From Planosporangium thailandense (lineage in GTDB: Bacteria; Actinomycetota; Actinomycetes; Mycobacteriales; Micromonosporaceae): DNA of 64,000 nucleotides. The stretch is taken from NCBI RefSeq assembly GCF_011947195.1, contig NZ_JAATVY010000015.1:1-64000 (forward strand), read 5' to 3'. Both the position numbers and the translations under genes were made by a program. The notes under the pieces are model-generated. The model saw only the letters and a list, made by a program, of their open reading frames with translations, did not search any database and was not told the origin of the DNA. Positions 34,262 through 45,074 of the stretch are shown one piece after another (the first letter of the stretch is position 1; every line of letters begins with the position of its first letter).

Positions 34262-34731
34262 GCGGATTCTCCCGCCGGGTGGCTCCCCGCCGAGCCGCAG
34301 TCACTTCCGTCAAGGACAATGACCAACAGTACCGTCGCGCACGCGGGTGGCGTGCCCGATCCTGAGCCGATAGCCTCGCAACAGGGCTCACTCTCATGGC
34401 ACACCGAAATGCTCACCTCAGAGGGCCGTCGACCACTGCGGCGTCGATACCCGCAGAACCCCGGGTACCGACACACCATGACGACGCCGACCTACGGCGG
34501 TATCGCTCCCGGGCCGGCGCGAAGCGCCAGGGCAACGACGGCGAGGACGGTCGTACGACCGCACGGCCCGGCCCCGTCCCGATCCTGCCAACGCGTGGCA
34601 GAACGGCACCGTCGTGCCTCCGGAAGCCGCCCGTCATCGATCACACCCCCACCTCGCAGCCCTGCCGAATTATATTGATGGCGATTAATGTAGGTGGAAC
34701 CACGGTCGAGCGTGATGCGACGGAGGGCCAC
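34262..34731. other. 470-base divergent intergenic region
   Basis: It separates the SMP-30 gene from the amidohydrolase gene. The frame of the amidohydrolase stays open through it, but the translation is Arg/Pro-rich and lies before the Tat signal. A short AT-rich patch at about 34669-34695 is the likely promoter zone. No gene is recognised. Confidence 0.5.
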
Positions 34732-37700
34732 ATGACGGGAATCAGCAGGCGGGACCTGCTGGCTGGCATGGCCGGCGCGGCGGCGGTCGCGGGCACCGGG
34801 GTCGGCTCGACCGGGGCGGCGGCGGTCGCCGGCACCGGACTCGACTCGACCGGGGCGCTGTCGGCCGCGACGGCCGACAGCGCCGGTCGGATCATCAGCC
34901 TGCACGAGGGCACGAACCTCGCGGCCCAACTCTCCCCCGACGCTCAGACGATCGCGATGGACGTCGTCGGCGTGCTGTGGGTGCTGCCCGCGTCCGGTGG
35001 CCCGGCGCGCCGGCTGACCAGTGACCTGTTCGATGTCGCCCAGCCCGAGTGGTCTCCGGACAGCCACGCGATCACGTTCCAGTCCTACCGTGACGGCGCG
35101 TTCAACATCTGGTTGATCCGTCCGGACGGGTCGGGGCTACGCCGGTTGACCCGCGGCCCCTACGACCACCGGGAGCCACGGTTCGCGCCCGACGGCACGC
35201 GGATCGTCTTCTCGTCGGACCGGTCCGGAAGCTACGGCATCTACACTCTCGAGCTGGCCACGGGCGTCGTCACACCCGTCGCCGACACGCCGCTGGAGGA
35301 GTACGAGCCGGCGTGGTCGCCGGACGGTAGCCGGATCGCGTTCGTGGTTGCGAACACCCGCATCGACGTCGTCGAGGTGGCGACCGGCGCGCGGAGCACT
35401 GCCGTCACCGTTCCCGCCGGCCAGCTGATCCACAGTCCTACCTGGACTCCCGACAGCCGGGATCTCGTCTACACCCTCGTCGTGAACGGCCGCAGCGAGC
35501 TGTGGTGTTCCGGCGCGCCGCTGGTGACCGGCGAGGAGGTGTTTCCCTTCCGGGTCTCGTGGCTGTCTGCGCGCGAGTTCGTCTACACCGCGGACGGCGC
35601 GATCCGACGCCGTACGCTGGGCGGCGCGCCGCACGACATCGGCTTCAGCGCGCCGGTGACCGTCGTCCGGCCGGCGTACCGCAAACGGCAGCGCGACTTC
35701 GACTCCCCGACACCACGGCCGGTCAAAGGCATCGGCAGCCCGGTACTGTCGCCGGACGGCGAGCACGTGGCGTTCCGGGCCCTGGGCGACATCTACACGA
35801 TGAGGATCGGACAGCCGCCGCTCCCGCTGACGCGCGACCGGTTCTGGAAGTGTCACCCCGCCTGGTCGCCGGACGGCCGCTACCTGTCGTACTCGACCGA
35901 CCGGGCCGGAAAGCTCGACATCTGGATCCGCGACCTGCGCACCGGCACGGACCGTCAGTTGACCAACCTGCCGGACGCCGCCGCGGTGTCCGGCACCTGG
36001 TCGCGCGACGGTGAGCACCTGGCGTTCCTGGACCACACCGGGGCTCTCCACACCGTCGAGGTCGCCTCCGGGGACGTGCGGAAGGTGTTCACCGCGACCT
36101 TCGAGCCGGGCCGCCCGACCTGGTCGGCCGATGGCAACGTGATAGCCCTCGCCGCGATCAGGCCGTACTCGGCCCGCTACCGGGAGGGGCGCAGCGCGAT
36201 CCTGCTCGTCGACCGGCGCACGGGTGCGGCCACCTACGTCGACCCGTTGCCCGACCGGTCCATCCAGACCCGCGGCGACGACGGCCCCGTGTGGTCGCCC
36301 GACGGCACGAAGATGGCGTTCGTCGTGGCGAGCGTCCTGTGGGTGGTCGACGTCCACCCCGACGGCACGTTCGCCGGCACCCCACGGCAGGTCACGCACG
36401 AGGTCACCGACGCGGTGAGCTGGAGCGGCGACTCGACCCGGCTGCTCTACCTCAACAACGGCCGGCTGCGCCTGGTCGACTGCGACGGCACCGGTACCCG
36501 GACCGTGCCCGTACCACTGACCTGGACCAACACCCAGCCGCGCGGCCGTACCGTCATCCGGGCCGGTCGGATGTGGGACGGCAGCAGCCCCGGCCTGCGC
36601 GACGACGTCGACATCGTCGTGGAGGGCCACCGGATCGTCGCCGTGGAGCCGCACCGCGCCGGCCGCGCGGGCCGCCTGGTCGACGCCAGCGACTCGGTGG
36701 TCGTTCCCGGGCTGATCGACATGCACAACCACCGGGAGATGCAGGGCTACTGCTACGGCGACCGCCAGGGGCGGCTGTGGCTGTCGCTGGGCATCACCAC
36801 GACCCGGTCACCGGGAAGCCCCGCCTACCACATGGTCGAGGAGCGCGAGTCCGTCCAGTCCGGCGCGCGCCTGGCCCCCCGCTACTTCGCCACCGGCGAG
36901 GCGATCGACGGCTCCCGCATCTTCTACAACTTCATGCGACCGACCTTCGACGCCCACCAGCTCGCGCGCGAACTCGAGCGGGCCGGCGCGCTCGACTACG
37001 ACCTCATGAAGGCGTACGTGCGGCTGCCGGCCGAGTGGCAGCAGCAGGTCATCGAGTGGGCCCATGCGCACGGCGTCCACGCCACGTCGCACTACCACTA
37101 CCCCGCTTTCGCCTTCGGCGGCGACGGCATGGAGCACATCGGCGCGACGAACCGCTTCGGCTACTCGCGTACGGTGACCGCGCTCGGCACCGGGTACCGC
37201 GACGTCGTCGACATCTTCGACGCCGCACAGGCGGTGCGGACGCCGACGCTGTTCGGGTCGGCGACGCTGCTGCGTGAGGACACGTCGCTGGTGACCGACC
37301 GCCGCGTGGTGACGCTGTACCCGCGGTGGGAGTACGCCTCGCTGCAGGCTGCGGTGACCGCCGCCGGCACGACCGACCAGACGGTCATCCGTGAGAACCT
37401 GGCCCGCCAGGTGGCACAGGTCGCCGCGATGATCCGTGGCGGTGGGCGGGTCATCACCGGCACCGACTCGCCCATCGACCACACGGCGGTGAGCACCCAT
37501 CTGAACCTGCGCGCCATGGTGAAGTACGGGCTGACCCCCTACGAGGCCCTCACCACCGCCACCCGGACGCCGGGCGAGTTCCTCGGCGAACCCGTCGGGC
37601 AGATCCGGCCCGGCGGGTACGCCGACCTCGCGTTCCTGGCCGGCGACCCGCTCGAGGACATCACCCAGGCGGCGAACGTACGCCAGGTCATGGTCAACGG

Positions 37701-37896
37701 CGGCCTGCACACCGTCGACGAGCTGCTCGCTCCTTTCGCCACGACCGCCCGGCCGGCTGCCGCCGTCGCCACCACCGTGCTCCCACCGGTCCCGGACCAC
37801 CCGGCCAACGGCGGGTACTGGTGGCACGACCCGCACTACGTCGGCGAGAGCAGGCGGGCGTGCTGCGTACAGCCGGGGGACGCGCCGCAGCGTTAG
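34732..37896 (+). CDS. Tat-exported TolB-type beta-propeller + amidohydrolase
   Basis: 1054 residues from an ATG with GGAGG just upstream. The Tat signal is SRRDLLAGMAGAAAVAG, followed by a small tandem duplication (two AAAVAGTG-type units). Residues ~60-620 are TolB/WD40-like propeller repeats with many WSPDG motifs. Residues ~625-1010 are an imidazolonepropionase-like amidohydrolase: GLIDMHNH metal motif, ATSHYHYPAF, EHIG, TGTDSPID, LTPYEALTTATRTPGEFLG and GYADLAFL. Such fusions are annotated as secreted amidohydrolases of unknown substrate, possibly peptidases or cyclic-amide hydrolases. The propeller may gate access to the active site. It converges on the ROK gene with a 4-base overlap of stops. 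Confidence 0.85.
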   Translation: MTGISRRDLLAGMAGAAAVAGTGVGSTGAAAVAGTGLDSTGALSAATADSAGRIISLHEGTNLAAQLSPDAQTIAMDVVGVLWVLPASGGPARRLTSDLFDVAQPEWSPDSHAITFQSYRDGAFNIWLIRPDGSGLRRLTRGPYDHREPRFAPDGTRIVFSSDRSGSYGIYTLELATGVVTPVADTPLEEYEPAWSPDGSRIAFVVANTRIDVVEVATGARSTAVTVPAGQLIHSPTWTPDSRDLVYTLVVNGRSELWCSGAPLVTGEEVFPFRVSWLSAREFVYTADGAIRRRTLGGAPHDIGFSAPVTVVRPAYRKRQRDFDSPTPRPVKGIGSPVLSPDGEHVAFRALGDIYTMRIGQPPLPLTRDRFWKCHPAWSPDGRYLSYSTDRAGKLDIWIRDLRTGTDRQLTNLPDAAAVSGTWSRDGEHLAFLDHTGALHTVEVASGDVRKVFTATFEPGRPTWSADGNVIALAAIRPYSARYREGRSAILLVDRRTGAATYVDPLPDRSIQTRGDDGPVWSPDGTKMAFVVASVLWVVDVHPDGTFAGTPRQVTHEVTDAVSWSGDSTRLLYLNNGRLRLVDCDGTGTRTVPVPLTWTNTQPRGRTVIRAGRMWDGSSPGLRDDVDIVVEGHRIVAVEPHRAGRAGRLVDASDSVVVPGLIDMHNHREMQGYCYGDRQGRLWLSLGITTTRSPGSPAYHMVEERESVQSGARLAPRYFATGEAIDGSRIFYNFMRPTFDAHQLARELERAGALDYDLMKAYVRLPAEWQQQVIEWAHAHGVHATSHYHYPAFAFGGDGMEHIGATNRFGYSRTVTALGTGYRDVVDIFDAAQAVRTPTLFGSATLLREDTSLVTDRRVVTLYPRWEYASLQAAVTAAGTTDQTVIRENLARQVAQVAAMIRGGGRVITGTDSPIDHTAVSTHLNLRAMVKYGLTPYEALTTATRTPGEFLGEPVGQIRPGGYADLAFLAGDPLEDITQAANVRQVMVNGGLHTVDELLAPFATTARPAAAVATTVLPPVPDHPANGGYWWHDPHYVGESRRACCVQPGDAPQR

Positions 37897-39116
37897 GCCA
37901 GGTTCAGGCTCCTCGGCGCCGTGGTGGCGGAGTCGATCGCGGACGCGGAGGTTATCCAGTCGTTGATGAGGGTGGCGCAGCCGATGAGCCCCTGACGTTC
38001 GGCGAAGGTGCTGGCGACGATGCGCAGCTGGCGGGTCGCAAGCGCGGTTGAGCGCTGATAGACCGTCTCGCGCAGCCCCGCGACGAACGGTTCGTACGCG
38101 CTGGCCAGGTCGCCTCCGATGACGACGACCTCCGGGTTGAGCAGGGTGACGGCAGCCGCGAGCACCTCACCGACCCGGCGGCCGGCGTCGCGGATCATTC
38201 CGAGCGCCTCGGGGTCACCCTTGAGCGCGACCGCCACCGCGTCGCGGACGTGCTTGACGTCGCGTCCCAGCCCCTGCAGCGCCTTGGCGATGGCCCAGCC
38301 GCCGGCGACCGCTTCGAGGCAGTTGGTCTGCCCGCAGCGGCACAGCACGGGCGGTTCGACCCCGATCGGCACGTGGCCGAGCTCGCCGGCGGCGAACAGC
38401 GCGCCCCGCTGCAGCACACCGCCCAGCACGATGCCGATGCTTATCCCGGTCGAGGCCTTGACCATGATCATGTCGGGCACTCCGCGCAGCGGACTGCGGC
38501 GTTCGGCGATCGCCATGACGTTGACGTCCTTCTCCACCAGGACAGGTACGTCCAGCTCGCGGCGGAACAACTCGCGCAGTGGGATGCCGTCCCAGGACGG
38601 CAGCGCGGTCGAGCTGACCATGGCTCCCGAGTCGGGGTCGACGCAGCCCGGCACGCTGACCCCGATGCCGCGTACGTCGGCCAGGTCCCGCCCGCAGTCG
38701 GTGACCATCCGATACAGCTGGTCCACCACGGGCGGCAGACAGCGCTGCGGGCCGATCCCCTGGTCGACCTCGATGGAGCACTCGGCCAGCACGGAACAGC
38801 CGAGGTCGGCCACCGCCAGCTGGATCCGGCTCCGACCGACCGACGCGACCAGCACGATGCCGCCCGCGGCGTTGAACCGCAGCCGTCCGGCGGGCCGGCC
38901 ACCGGTCGACTCGGCGCCCGACTCCTCCACCAGGAGCCCCTGTGCGAGCAGCTGGCCGACCCGGGCGGTCACCGCGGTCCGCGACAGACCGGTCATCCGT
39001 CCGATGTCCGTGCGGCTCAGCGCACCCTCGGCGAGGACCAACTGCATGATCTCGCCGGCGGTCGCCGGGTGGTCGGCAAGGCGGCGGCGGTCACCGGCGG
39101 CATCGGACAGCGTCAC
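37893..39116 (-). CDS. ROK-family transcriptional regulator
   Basis: 407 residues from GTG 39116; a TTG 36 bases earlier is possible. The N-terminal winged helix (LAEGALSRTDIGRMTGLSRT; VGQLLAQGLLVE) is followed by a ROK sugar-kinase-like domain with STGGRPAGRLRFN, KASTGISIGIV, the zinc motif GHVPIG...CRCGQTNC and LEAVAGGWAI. ROK repressors of the NagC/XylR type bind sugars or sugar phosphates. It is divergent from zwf-edd-eda with a palindrome in the shared promoter, so it probably controls the Entner-Doudoroff operon. Confidence 0.87.
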   Translation of the reverse strand: MTLSDAAGDRRRLADHPATAGEIMQLVLAEGALSRTDIGRMTGLSRTAVTARVGQLLAQGLLVEESGAESTGGRPAGRLRFNAAGGIVLVASVGRSRIQLAVADLGCSVLAECSIEVDQGIGPQRCLPPVVDQLYRMVTDCGRDLADVRGIGVSVPGCVDPDSGAMVSSTALPSWDGIPLRELFRRELDVPVLVEKDVNVMAIAERRSPLRGVPDMIMVKASTGISIGIVLGGVLQRGALFAAGELGHVPIGVEPPVLCRCGQTNCLEAVAGGWAIAKALQGLGRDVKHVRDAVAVALKGDPEALGMIRDAGRRVGEVLAAAVTLLNPEVVVIGGDLASAYEPFVAGLRETVYQRSTALATRQLRIVASTFAERQGLIGCATLINDWITSASAIDSATTAPRSLNLA

Positions 39117-39169
39117 GGAGCCAGTACACCATCGCCACGTTATGTACGACAAGTTAACACCAGTGGGCT

Positions 39170-39194
39170 ACTTAGGTCTTTCAAGTACCTAAGT
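39170..39194. promoter_or_regulatory. Palindromic operator between ROK regulator and zwf
   Basis: ACTTAGGT (39170-39177) and ACCTAAGT (39187-39194) form a perfect dyad with a 9-base spacer. It lies in the AT-rich 146-base divergent promoter, 69 bases before the zwf ATG and 54 bases before the ROK start, a likely ROK-repressor site. Confidence 0.72.
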
Positions 39195-39262
39195 TCTTGC
39201 ATTAGCCGTCGGAAGTGCCCTACGGTGACCGAGGTCTCTTCGAACGAACCCGGGGTTGTGCA

Positions 39263-40735
39263 ATGTCTTCCACTCCAGTCGCCGCCTGCGACTTCATCGT
39301 CTTCGGCGGCACCGGCGACCTGGCCATGCGCAAGCTGCTGCCAGCTCTGTACCTACGTGACATCGACGGCCAACTGCCGGCAGATTTCCGCGTCATCGGG
39401 GTCTCCCGCGCCGGTCTGGACAGCGACGGCTACCGGGACAAGGTCGCGGCCGAGCTCAGCACGCACGTCCCGCCGGCCCAGCAGTCGGCTGCGGCGGTGG
39501 ACGCATTCCTGCGCCGGCTGCACTTCGTCAGCGCCGACGCCGACGGCAGCGGCAACTGGCCGGCGCTCGTCGACCTGCTGGCCGAGGCACCGCAGCGGAT
39601 CCGGGTGTTCTACCTGTCCTGCGCGCCTCGGCTGTACGGTCCGATCAGCCGGACACTCGCGCGCCGGGGACTGGTCAGCGAGCACTCCCGGGTCGTACTG
39701 GAGAAGCCCATCGGCACCGACCTGCAGTCGGCCCGTGACATCAACGACCAGGTCGGCCAGGTCTTCGCCGAGTCGCAGGTCTTCCGCATCGACCACTACC
39801 TCGGCAAGGAGGCGGTGCAGAACCTGCTCGTGCTGCGGTTCGCGAACATGGTGCTCGAGCCGCTGTGGAACGCCTCGGCGATCGACCACGTCCAGATCAC
39901 CGTGGCGGAGACGCTCGGCGTCGGGCAGCGGGCCGACTACTACGACGGCTCGGGCGCGCTGCGGGACATGGTGCAGAACCACCTTCTGCAGCTGCTCTGC
40001 CTGGTCGCCATGGAGCCTCCGGTGAGCGTCACCGACGACGGCGTGCGGTACGAGAAGCTGAAGGTCCTCCGCGCGCTGCGCCCGGTCACCGGGCAGCTCT
40101 CCGCGACGCACACCGTCCGGGCGCAGTACGAGGCCGGCGCGGTCGACGACCGACCGGTGCCCGGCTACCGCGACGAGCTGGACGGCGCCGAGAGCGCCAC
40201 GGAGACCTTCGTCGCGCTCAAGGCGGAGGTGCACAACCTGCGGTGGCGCGGGGTGCCGTTCTATCTGCGGACCGGCAAGCGGCTCGACGCCCGCCGTTCC
40301 GAGATCGTCGTGGTGTTCAAACCGGTCCCCCACTCGATCTGGCCGGGGCTGGAATCCGCGATGACGCCGAACCGGCTGGTGATCCGCCTCCAGCCGGACG
40401 AGGGCATCCGGCTCCACATGCTGGCCAAGCAGCCCGGACCGGGCGGAGTCCGGCTGCGGCCGGTCAGCCTCGGGCTCAACTTCGCCGACCAGCTCCCCGA
40501 CCGTACGCCGGAGGCTTACGAGCGGCTGCTGATGGACGTCGTGCGGGGCAACCCCACGTTGTTCATGCGCCGCGACGAGGTCGAGGCGGCGTGGCAATGG
40601 ACCGAACCCATCCTGCACGCCTGGCACGCCGGACACGCCCGGATGCACCGCTACCCCGCCGGCAGCGGCGGACCGGACGCGGCGAGGGCACTGATCGAAT
40701 CCGACGGCCGTCGCTGGAACGAGGACCACACATGA
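39263..40735 (+). CDS. zwf: Glucose-6-phosphate dehydrogenase
   Basis: 490 residues. It oxidises glucose 6-phosphate to 6-phosphogluconolactone with NAD(P)+. The Rossmann motif [17 protein letters not shown], the active-site [15 protein letters not shown] and the YLRTGKRL strand are all present. The ATG at 39263 fits the usual N-terminus better than an in-frame ATG 48 bases earlier. It is the first gene of zwf-edd-eda, and edd starts within its stop codon. No 6-phosphogluconolactonase gene lies in the operon. Confidence 0.95.
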   Translation: MSSTPVAACDFIVFGGTGDLAMRKLLPALYLRDIDGQLPADFRVIGVSRAGLDSDGYRDKVAAELSTHVPPAQQSAAAVDAFLRRLHFVSADADGSGNWPALVDLLAEAPQRIRVFYLSCAPRLYGPISRTLARRGLVSEHSRVVLEKPIGTDLQSARDINDQVGQVFAESQVFRIDHYLGKEAVQNLLVLRFANMVLEPLWNASAIDHVQITVAETLGVGQRADYYDGSGALRDMVQNHLLQLLCLVAMEPPVSVTDDGVRYEKLKVLRALRPVTGQLSATHTVRAQYEAGAVDDRPVPGYRDELDGAESATETFVALKAEVHNLRWRGVPFYLRTGKRLDARRSEIVVVFKPVPHSIWPGLESAMTPNRLVIRLQPDEGIRLHMLAKQPGPGGVRLRPVSLGLNFADQLPDRTPEAYERLLMDVVRGNPTLFMRRDEVEAAWQWTEPILHAWHAGHARMHRYPAGSGGPDAARALIESDGRRWNEDHT

Positions 40736-42588
40736 ATGAGCCGACACACGGCACCGTGCACCCGGTCGTGCAGGAGGTCACCGCCCGGATCCGTCGGCGC
40801 AGCGCGGCGACCAGGGCGGCGTACCTCGACCGCGTCGCGGCCGCGGCCGAACAGGGGCCGGCCCGATCCCGGCTGGCGTGCGCCAACTTCGCGCACGGCC
40901 TGGCCGCGATGGGCACCCCGGACAAGGACGCGCTGCGCCGTTTCGTCAAGCCGAACGTGGCGATCGTGTCGGCGTACAACGACATGCTCTCGGCGCACAA
41001 GCCGTTCGAGACCTACCCCGCGCTGTTGAAGCAGGCGCTGCGGGAAGCCGGCGGGATCGGGCAGTTCGCCGGTGGCGTGCCGGCGATGTGCGACGGCATC
41101 ACCCAGGGGCGCGACGGCATGCAGCTGTCGCTGTTCAGCCGGGACCTGATCGCCATGGCCACCGCGGTGGCGCTGTCCCACGACATGTTCGACGGGGCGC
41201 TGCTGCTCGGCGTCTGCGACAAGATCGTCCCGGGTCTGGTCATCGGCGCGCTCGCGTTCGGACACCTGCCCACGATCCTGGTGCCCGCCGGCCCGATGGC
41301 CTCCGGCCTGCCCAACCGGGACAAGAGCCGGGTCCGGCAGCGGTATGCCGAGGGGCTGGCCAGCTCCGACGAGCTGCTGGCCGCGGAGATGGCCTCCTAC
41401 CACTCCCCCGGCACCTGCACCTTCTACGGCACCGCGAACTCCAACCAGATGCTGATGGAGGTCATGGGGCTGCACCTGCCCGGCGCCAGCTTCGTACATC
41501 CACAGTCACCGCTGCGCGACGCGCTGACCCGCGCCGCCGCGGCCCAGGTGCTGCGGCTGACCGCGCTCACCGACACCTACACGCCGATCGGGCATGTCGT
41601 CGACGAGCGGGCCGTCGTCAACGGGGTGGTGGCGTTGCTGGCCACCGGCGGGTCGACCAACCACACGCTGCACCTGCCGGCGATGGCGGCCGCGGCCGGT
41701 ATCCAGCTGGACTGGGCGGACTTCGCCGATCTGTCCGCGGTCGTGCCGCTGCTCGCCCGGGTGTATCCCAACGGCGCGGCAGACGTGAACGACTTCCACG
41801 CCGCCGGCGGCACCGCCTTCCTCATCCGGGAACTGCTCGACGCGGGGCTGCTGCACCCGGACGTGAAGACCGTCGCCGGGCAGGGCCTGGACGCCTACCG
41901 CCTCGCGCCGGCCCTGGCGGACGACGAGCTGACCTACGAGCCCGCGCTGGCCGACAGCCTCGACCTCGAGGTGCTTCGGCCGGCCAGCACGCCGTTCGCC
42001 CCCGAGGGGGGCCTGCGGATGCTGCGCGGCAACCTCGGTCGCGCCGTCATCAAGGTCTCCGCCGTCGCCGAACAGCATCACGTGGTCGAGGCCCCGGCCG
42101 CCGTCTTCGACGACCAGTACGACTTCCTCGCCGCGTTCTCCGCCGGCGCGCTCGACCGCGACCTGGTGGCGGTCATCCGGTACCAGGGACCGGCCGCCAA
42201 CGGCATGCCGGAGCTGCACAAGCTGACCCCGGCGCTGTCGGTGCTGCAGGAGCGCGGTCACCGGGTCGCGCTGGTCACCGACGGGCGGATGTCCGGCGCC
42301 TCCGGCACCGTCCCCGCCGCCATCCACGTCACCCCGGAGGCGGCGGCCGGTGGACCCATCGCGCGGATCCGCGACGGTGACCCGGTCCGCCTCGACGCCC
42401 GTACCGGCGTGCTCGAGATCGACGTTCCCGACGGCGAGCTCGCCACCCGCGCCGTCGCGGCGCCACCACCGCAGCAGCACGACCCGGTCGGCACCGGGCG
42501 CGAGCTGTTCGCCGCCTTCCGGCGCAGCGTCGGCCCGGCCGAGTACGGTGCCAGCGTCATCCATTCCCTAGCAAAGGCGTCCGCATGA
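40732..42588 (+). CDS. edd: Phosphogluconate dehydratase
   Basis: 618 residues of the IlvD/Edd family. It dehydrates 6-phosphogluconate to 2-keto-3-deoxy-6-phosphogluconate (KDPG) and needs a [4Fe-4S] cluster. Family signatures are [68 protein letters not shown] and [17 protein letters not shown]. The length and the HKPFETYP element fit Edd rather than IlvD. It overlaps zwf and eda by 4 bases on each side. Confidence 0.95.
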   Translation: MNEPTHGTVHPVVQEVTARIRRRSAATRAAYLDRVAAAAEQGPARSRLACANFAHGLAAMGTPDKDALRRFVKPNVAIVSAYNDMLSAHKPFETYPALLKQALREAGGIGQFAGGVPAMCDGITQGRDGMQLSLFSRDLIAMATAVALSHDMFDGALLLGVCDKIVPGLVIGALAFGHLPTILVPAGPMASGLPNRDKSRVRQRYAEGLASSDELLAAEMASYHSPGTCTFYGTANSNQMLMEVMGLHLPGASFVHPQSPLRDALTRAAAAQVLRLTALTDTYTPIGHVVDERAVVNGVVALLATGGSTNHTLHLPAMAAAAGIQLDWADFADLSAVVPLLARVYPNGAADVNDFHAAGGTAFLIRELLDAGLLHPDVKTVAGQGLDAYRLAPALADDELTYEPALADSLDLEVLRPASTPFAPEGGLRMLRGNLGRAVIKVSAVAEQHHVVEAPAAVFDDQYDFLAAFSAGALDRDLVAVIRYQGPAANGMPELHKLTPALSVLQERGHRVALVTDGRMSGASGTVPAAIHVTPEAAAGGPIARIRDGDPVRLDARTGVLEIDVPDGELATRAVAAPPPQQHDPVGTGRELFAAFRRSVGPAEYGASVIHSLAKASA

Positions 42589-43214
42589 CCACCCTGACCT
42601 CCGCCGACCTGCTCACCCTGAGCCCGGTGATCCCCGTCGTCGTCCTCGACGACGCCGACCGGGCGGTCCCGCTCGCGCAGGCGTTGCTCGCCGGCGGCAT
42701 CCCGGTCATCGAGATCACCCTGCGGACGCCCGCCGCACTGGCCGCGATCGCCGCGGTCGCCGAGCGCGTGCCGGACATGGTCGTCGGTGCGGGTACCGTC
42801 ACCAGCCCGGCCCACGTCGACAAGGCCGTCGCCGCCGGCGCGCGCTTCCTCGTCTCCCCGGGGACCACGGACGCGCTGCTCGACGCCATGGCCGGCAGTG
42901 GTGTGCCGTACCTGCCCGGCATCGCCACGGTCTCGGAGGCGTTGCGCGTGCTCGAACGGGGACAGCAGGAGATGAAGCTGTTCCCCGCCGAAGCCTGCGG
43001 TGGCCGGACCTTCCTGCAGTCCCTCGCGTCGCCGCTGCCGGACGCCCGGTTCTGCCCGACCGGCGGGATCACCCCGGACACGGCGCCGCTGTACCGGGCC
43101 CTGCCCAACGTCGGCTGCGTCGGCGGCACCTGGCTCACCCCGGCGAAACTCGTCGCCGCCGCCGACTGGGCACAGATCACGCAGCTCGCGGTCGACGCGC
43201 GCCGCGAAGCATAG
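42585..43214 (+). CDS. eda: KDPG aldolase
   Basis: 209 residues. It cleaves KDPG to pyruvate and glyceraldehyde 3-phosphate. The catalytic Glu is in [12 protein letters not shown] and the Schiff-base Lys in [12 protein letters not shown]; the FCPTGGI phosphate motif follows. It is the last gene of the Entner-Doudoroff operon and ends before a strong terminator. Confidence 0.95.
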   Translation: MTTLTSADLLTLSPVIPVVVLDDADRAVPLAQALLAGGIPVIEITLRTPAALAAIAAVAERVPDMVVGAGTVTSPAHVDKAVAAGARFLVSPGTTDALLDAMAGSGVPYLPGIATVSEALRVLERGQQEMKLFPAEACGGRTFLQSLASPLPDARFCPTGGITPDTAPLYRALPNVGCVGGTWLTPAKLVAAADWAQITQLAVDARREA

Positions 43215-43253
43215 ACGCCGACGCCATATCGGTGCGGGGCACTGGAGCCCACT

Positions 43254-43311
43254 GCCGTCGGGGGCCAGGGGTGCGGCGTATGCGATCGCGCCCCTGGCCC
43301 CCGACGGCTTT
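43254..43311. terminator. Strong intrinsic terminator after eda
   Basis: GCCGTCGGGGGCCAGGGG (43254-43271) pairs perfectly with 43291-43308, and the stem can be extended inward by four pairs including one G-U. TTT follows. It lies between eda and the convergent small gene and can act in both directions. Confidence 0.88.
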
Positions 43312-43535
43312 CAGCTCCGCTCAGCCAGACCCTGTTCGACCACATGGGCGTAGGAATCGGGATCATCGAGATCCGACTGGTGGAGCATCAGAATCGACCA
43401 TGGGACCGGACAAGGCGGCGCGTGATCAGGGTCCGGACAGAGCATCCGCGAGATGCGTTCCTTGACCTCTTCGGCCTGTTGCGGGGTCGCATAGATGCCC
43501 AGCCGGATCTCCCAGATACTCGGTTCTTCCGGCAC
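43311..43535 (-). CDS. Small conserved hypothetical protein
   Basis: A 74-residue acidic protein (WEIRLGIYATPQQAEEVKER; then CPDPDHAPPCPVPWSI). The N-terminal beta-alpha unit resembles a SPOR-like half repeat, and the Cys/Pro-rich centre could bind a metal. Similar short proteins occur in actinomycetes, from memory. The function is unknown. Its stop touches the eda terminator stem. Confidence 0.6.
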   Translation of the reverse strand: MPEEPSIWEIRLGIYATPQQAEEVKERISRMLCPDPDHAPPCPVPWSILMLHQSDLDDPDSYAHVVEQGLAERS

Positions 43536-43816
43536 GGCATATCCCCAATCTGACCTGCGAATAGTACAGAAAGCGAGTTGGCCGCGCCCGCATGATCCAT
43601 AATGGACGTTCTATCGTTCGCTTTCACAACAGCACGTGTGAATACACCAACCGCGGCAACGCGCTGTCATGCGCCGGGTACGGCGAAGCTACCCGGCTGT
43701 CGCCTACGATATTGGCATTTGTCGAAGGGTTTGGTCGGCAGGCGCGCTCGTGCCGGTCACAACAGCGCGCTCCACCGAGCGCCGGCTGACGTCACGAACG
43801 AGATCGAGGGTGAGTG

Positions 43817-44656
43817 ATGGTAGACATGGCCGTACCGGACCTGACGCTCGTCGCAGTGCACGCCCATCCCGACGACGAGTCGACCAGCACCGGGGGAATC
43901 CTGGCCCATTACGCCCTCGAGGGCGTCCGCACGATCGTGGTGACCTGCACCAACGGTGAGCTGGGCGACAGCCCCGACGGTGCCAAACCCGGCGACAGCG
44001 GCCACGACCCGGAAAAGGTGGCAGCCACCCGGTTGGCGGAGCTCGAGGCCGCCTGCGCGCAGCTCGGGGTCTCCCACGTCGAACTGCTCGGGTACCACGA
44101 CTCCGGCATGCTGGACTGGAACTACAAGGATCGCCCCGACGTCTTCTGCAACGTGCCCCTCGAAGTCGTCGCACGCCGCATCGCCGCCGTCTTCGAACGC
44201 TTTCGCCCACAGGTCGTCGTCACCTACGACCCGGAGGGCACCTACCAGCATCCCGACCACGTCCACGCCGCACGCGCGACGGCTCTCGCGGTACAGACGA
44301 CACCGATCCCAGCGAAGCTCTATTTCAAAGCGAACGGCAGCACGTACTGGAAGGGGATTCGTGAGGCCCTGTCCCAGGCGGGCATCGAGCGTCCCGCGCC
44401 GACCGGCGAGCGGTTGCGCGTCATGGAGCTCGTCGAGCAACGGATCACGACAAACATCGACGTCGCCGCGGTAGCCCACAAGAAGCGGCAGGCGCTGTTC
44501 GCCCACGCCAGCCAGCTCAGCTCCTCACTCGCGGCGAAGGTCCCCGCCACCTTGTTCCAGGAGGTGTTCGGCACCGAGAGCTTCACCCGCGCGTACGACA
44601 AGACGGGTGCCCCGATCCCCGAAGACGACCTCTTCGCCGGCCTCCGACCGGATTAG
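43817..44656 (+). CDS. PIG-L family deacetylase (MshB/Mca-like)
   Basis: 279 residues from an ATG with GAGG upstream (a GTG lies one codon earlier). Zinc ligands are in [14 protein letters not shown] and in the later [21 protein letters not shown] is typical. The family includes the mycothiol enzymes MshB and Mca, which hydrolyse N-acetyl-glucosaminyl-inositol or mycothiol S-conjugates. The sequence [13 protein letters not shown] is found in both, so the choice is open. It seems to be a monocistronic gene. Confidence 0.85.
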   Translation: MVDMAVPDLTLVAVHAHPDDESTSTGGILAHYALEGVRTIVVTCTNGELGDSPDGAKPGDSGHDPEKVAATRLAELEAACAQLGVSHVELLGYHDSGMLDWNYKDRPDVFCNVPLEVVARRIAAVFERFRPQVVVTYDPEGTYQHPDHVHAARATALAVQTTPIPAKLYFKANGSTYWKGIREALSQAGIERPAPTGERLRVMELVEQRITTNIDVAAVAHKKRQALFAHASQLSSSLAAKVPATLFQEVFGTESFTRAYDKTGAPIPEDDLFAGLRPD

Positions 44657-45074
44657 CGGACCGTCCACCGGGGTGCGCCATGCGACGGGCGGCGAAGGCC
44701 GGACAGGCGACCTTCCACCAGTCTGCCGGATGGGTCTGCGCTCGGGACGATCCACGAAACCGGGACCGGGCGCGGCCCGAACGGGAACTCCGGTAGTCGT
44801 CAGGGGACGGAGCGGCGGGCCTGCCGCATATGGTCTCGGATCGAGCCCCTCAGCACCTCCCACCCGCTCCGCGCGCCGGGAGCGCGTCAGCCCAGCGACG
44901 GATACCGATCATCCCGTGGAAGGATGCGCAGGTCTCGCCGGGCCCATACGGTCTGATTCCACGCGGCCGGCGGCCAACTCCCATGTCCGGTCACCCGGGA
45001 CATCCGTCCCTGGTGCCTGGGACGGTCACCGCGCAAGCATCGCCGGCGAGCGTTTCCGCACGAGAGGACCGTCA
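44657..45074. other. 418-base gap without a recognised gene
   Basis: It lies between the PIG-L gene and the collagen-like gene. Both strands translate to Arg/Pro/Gly-rich sequence without family resemblance. It presumably contains the promoter of the collagen-like gene. Confidence 0.45.
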
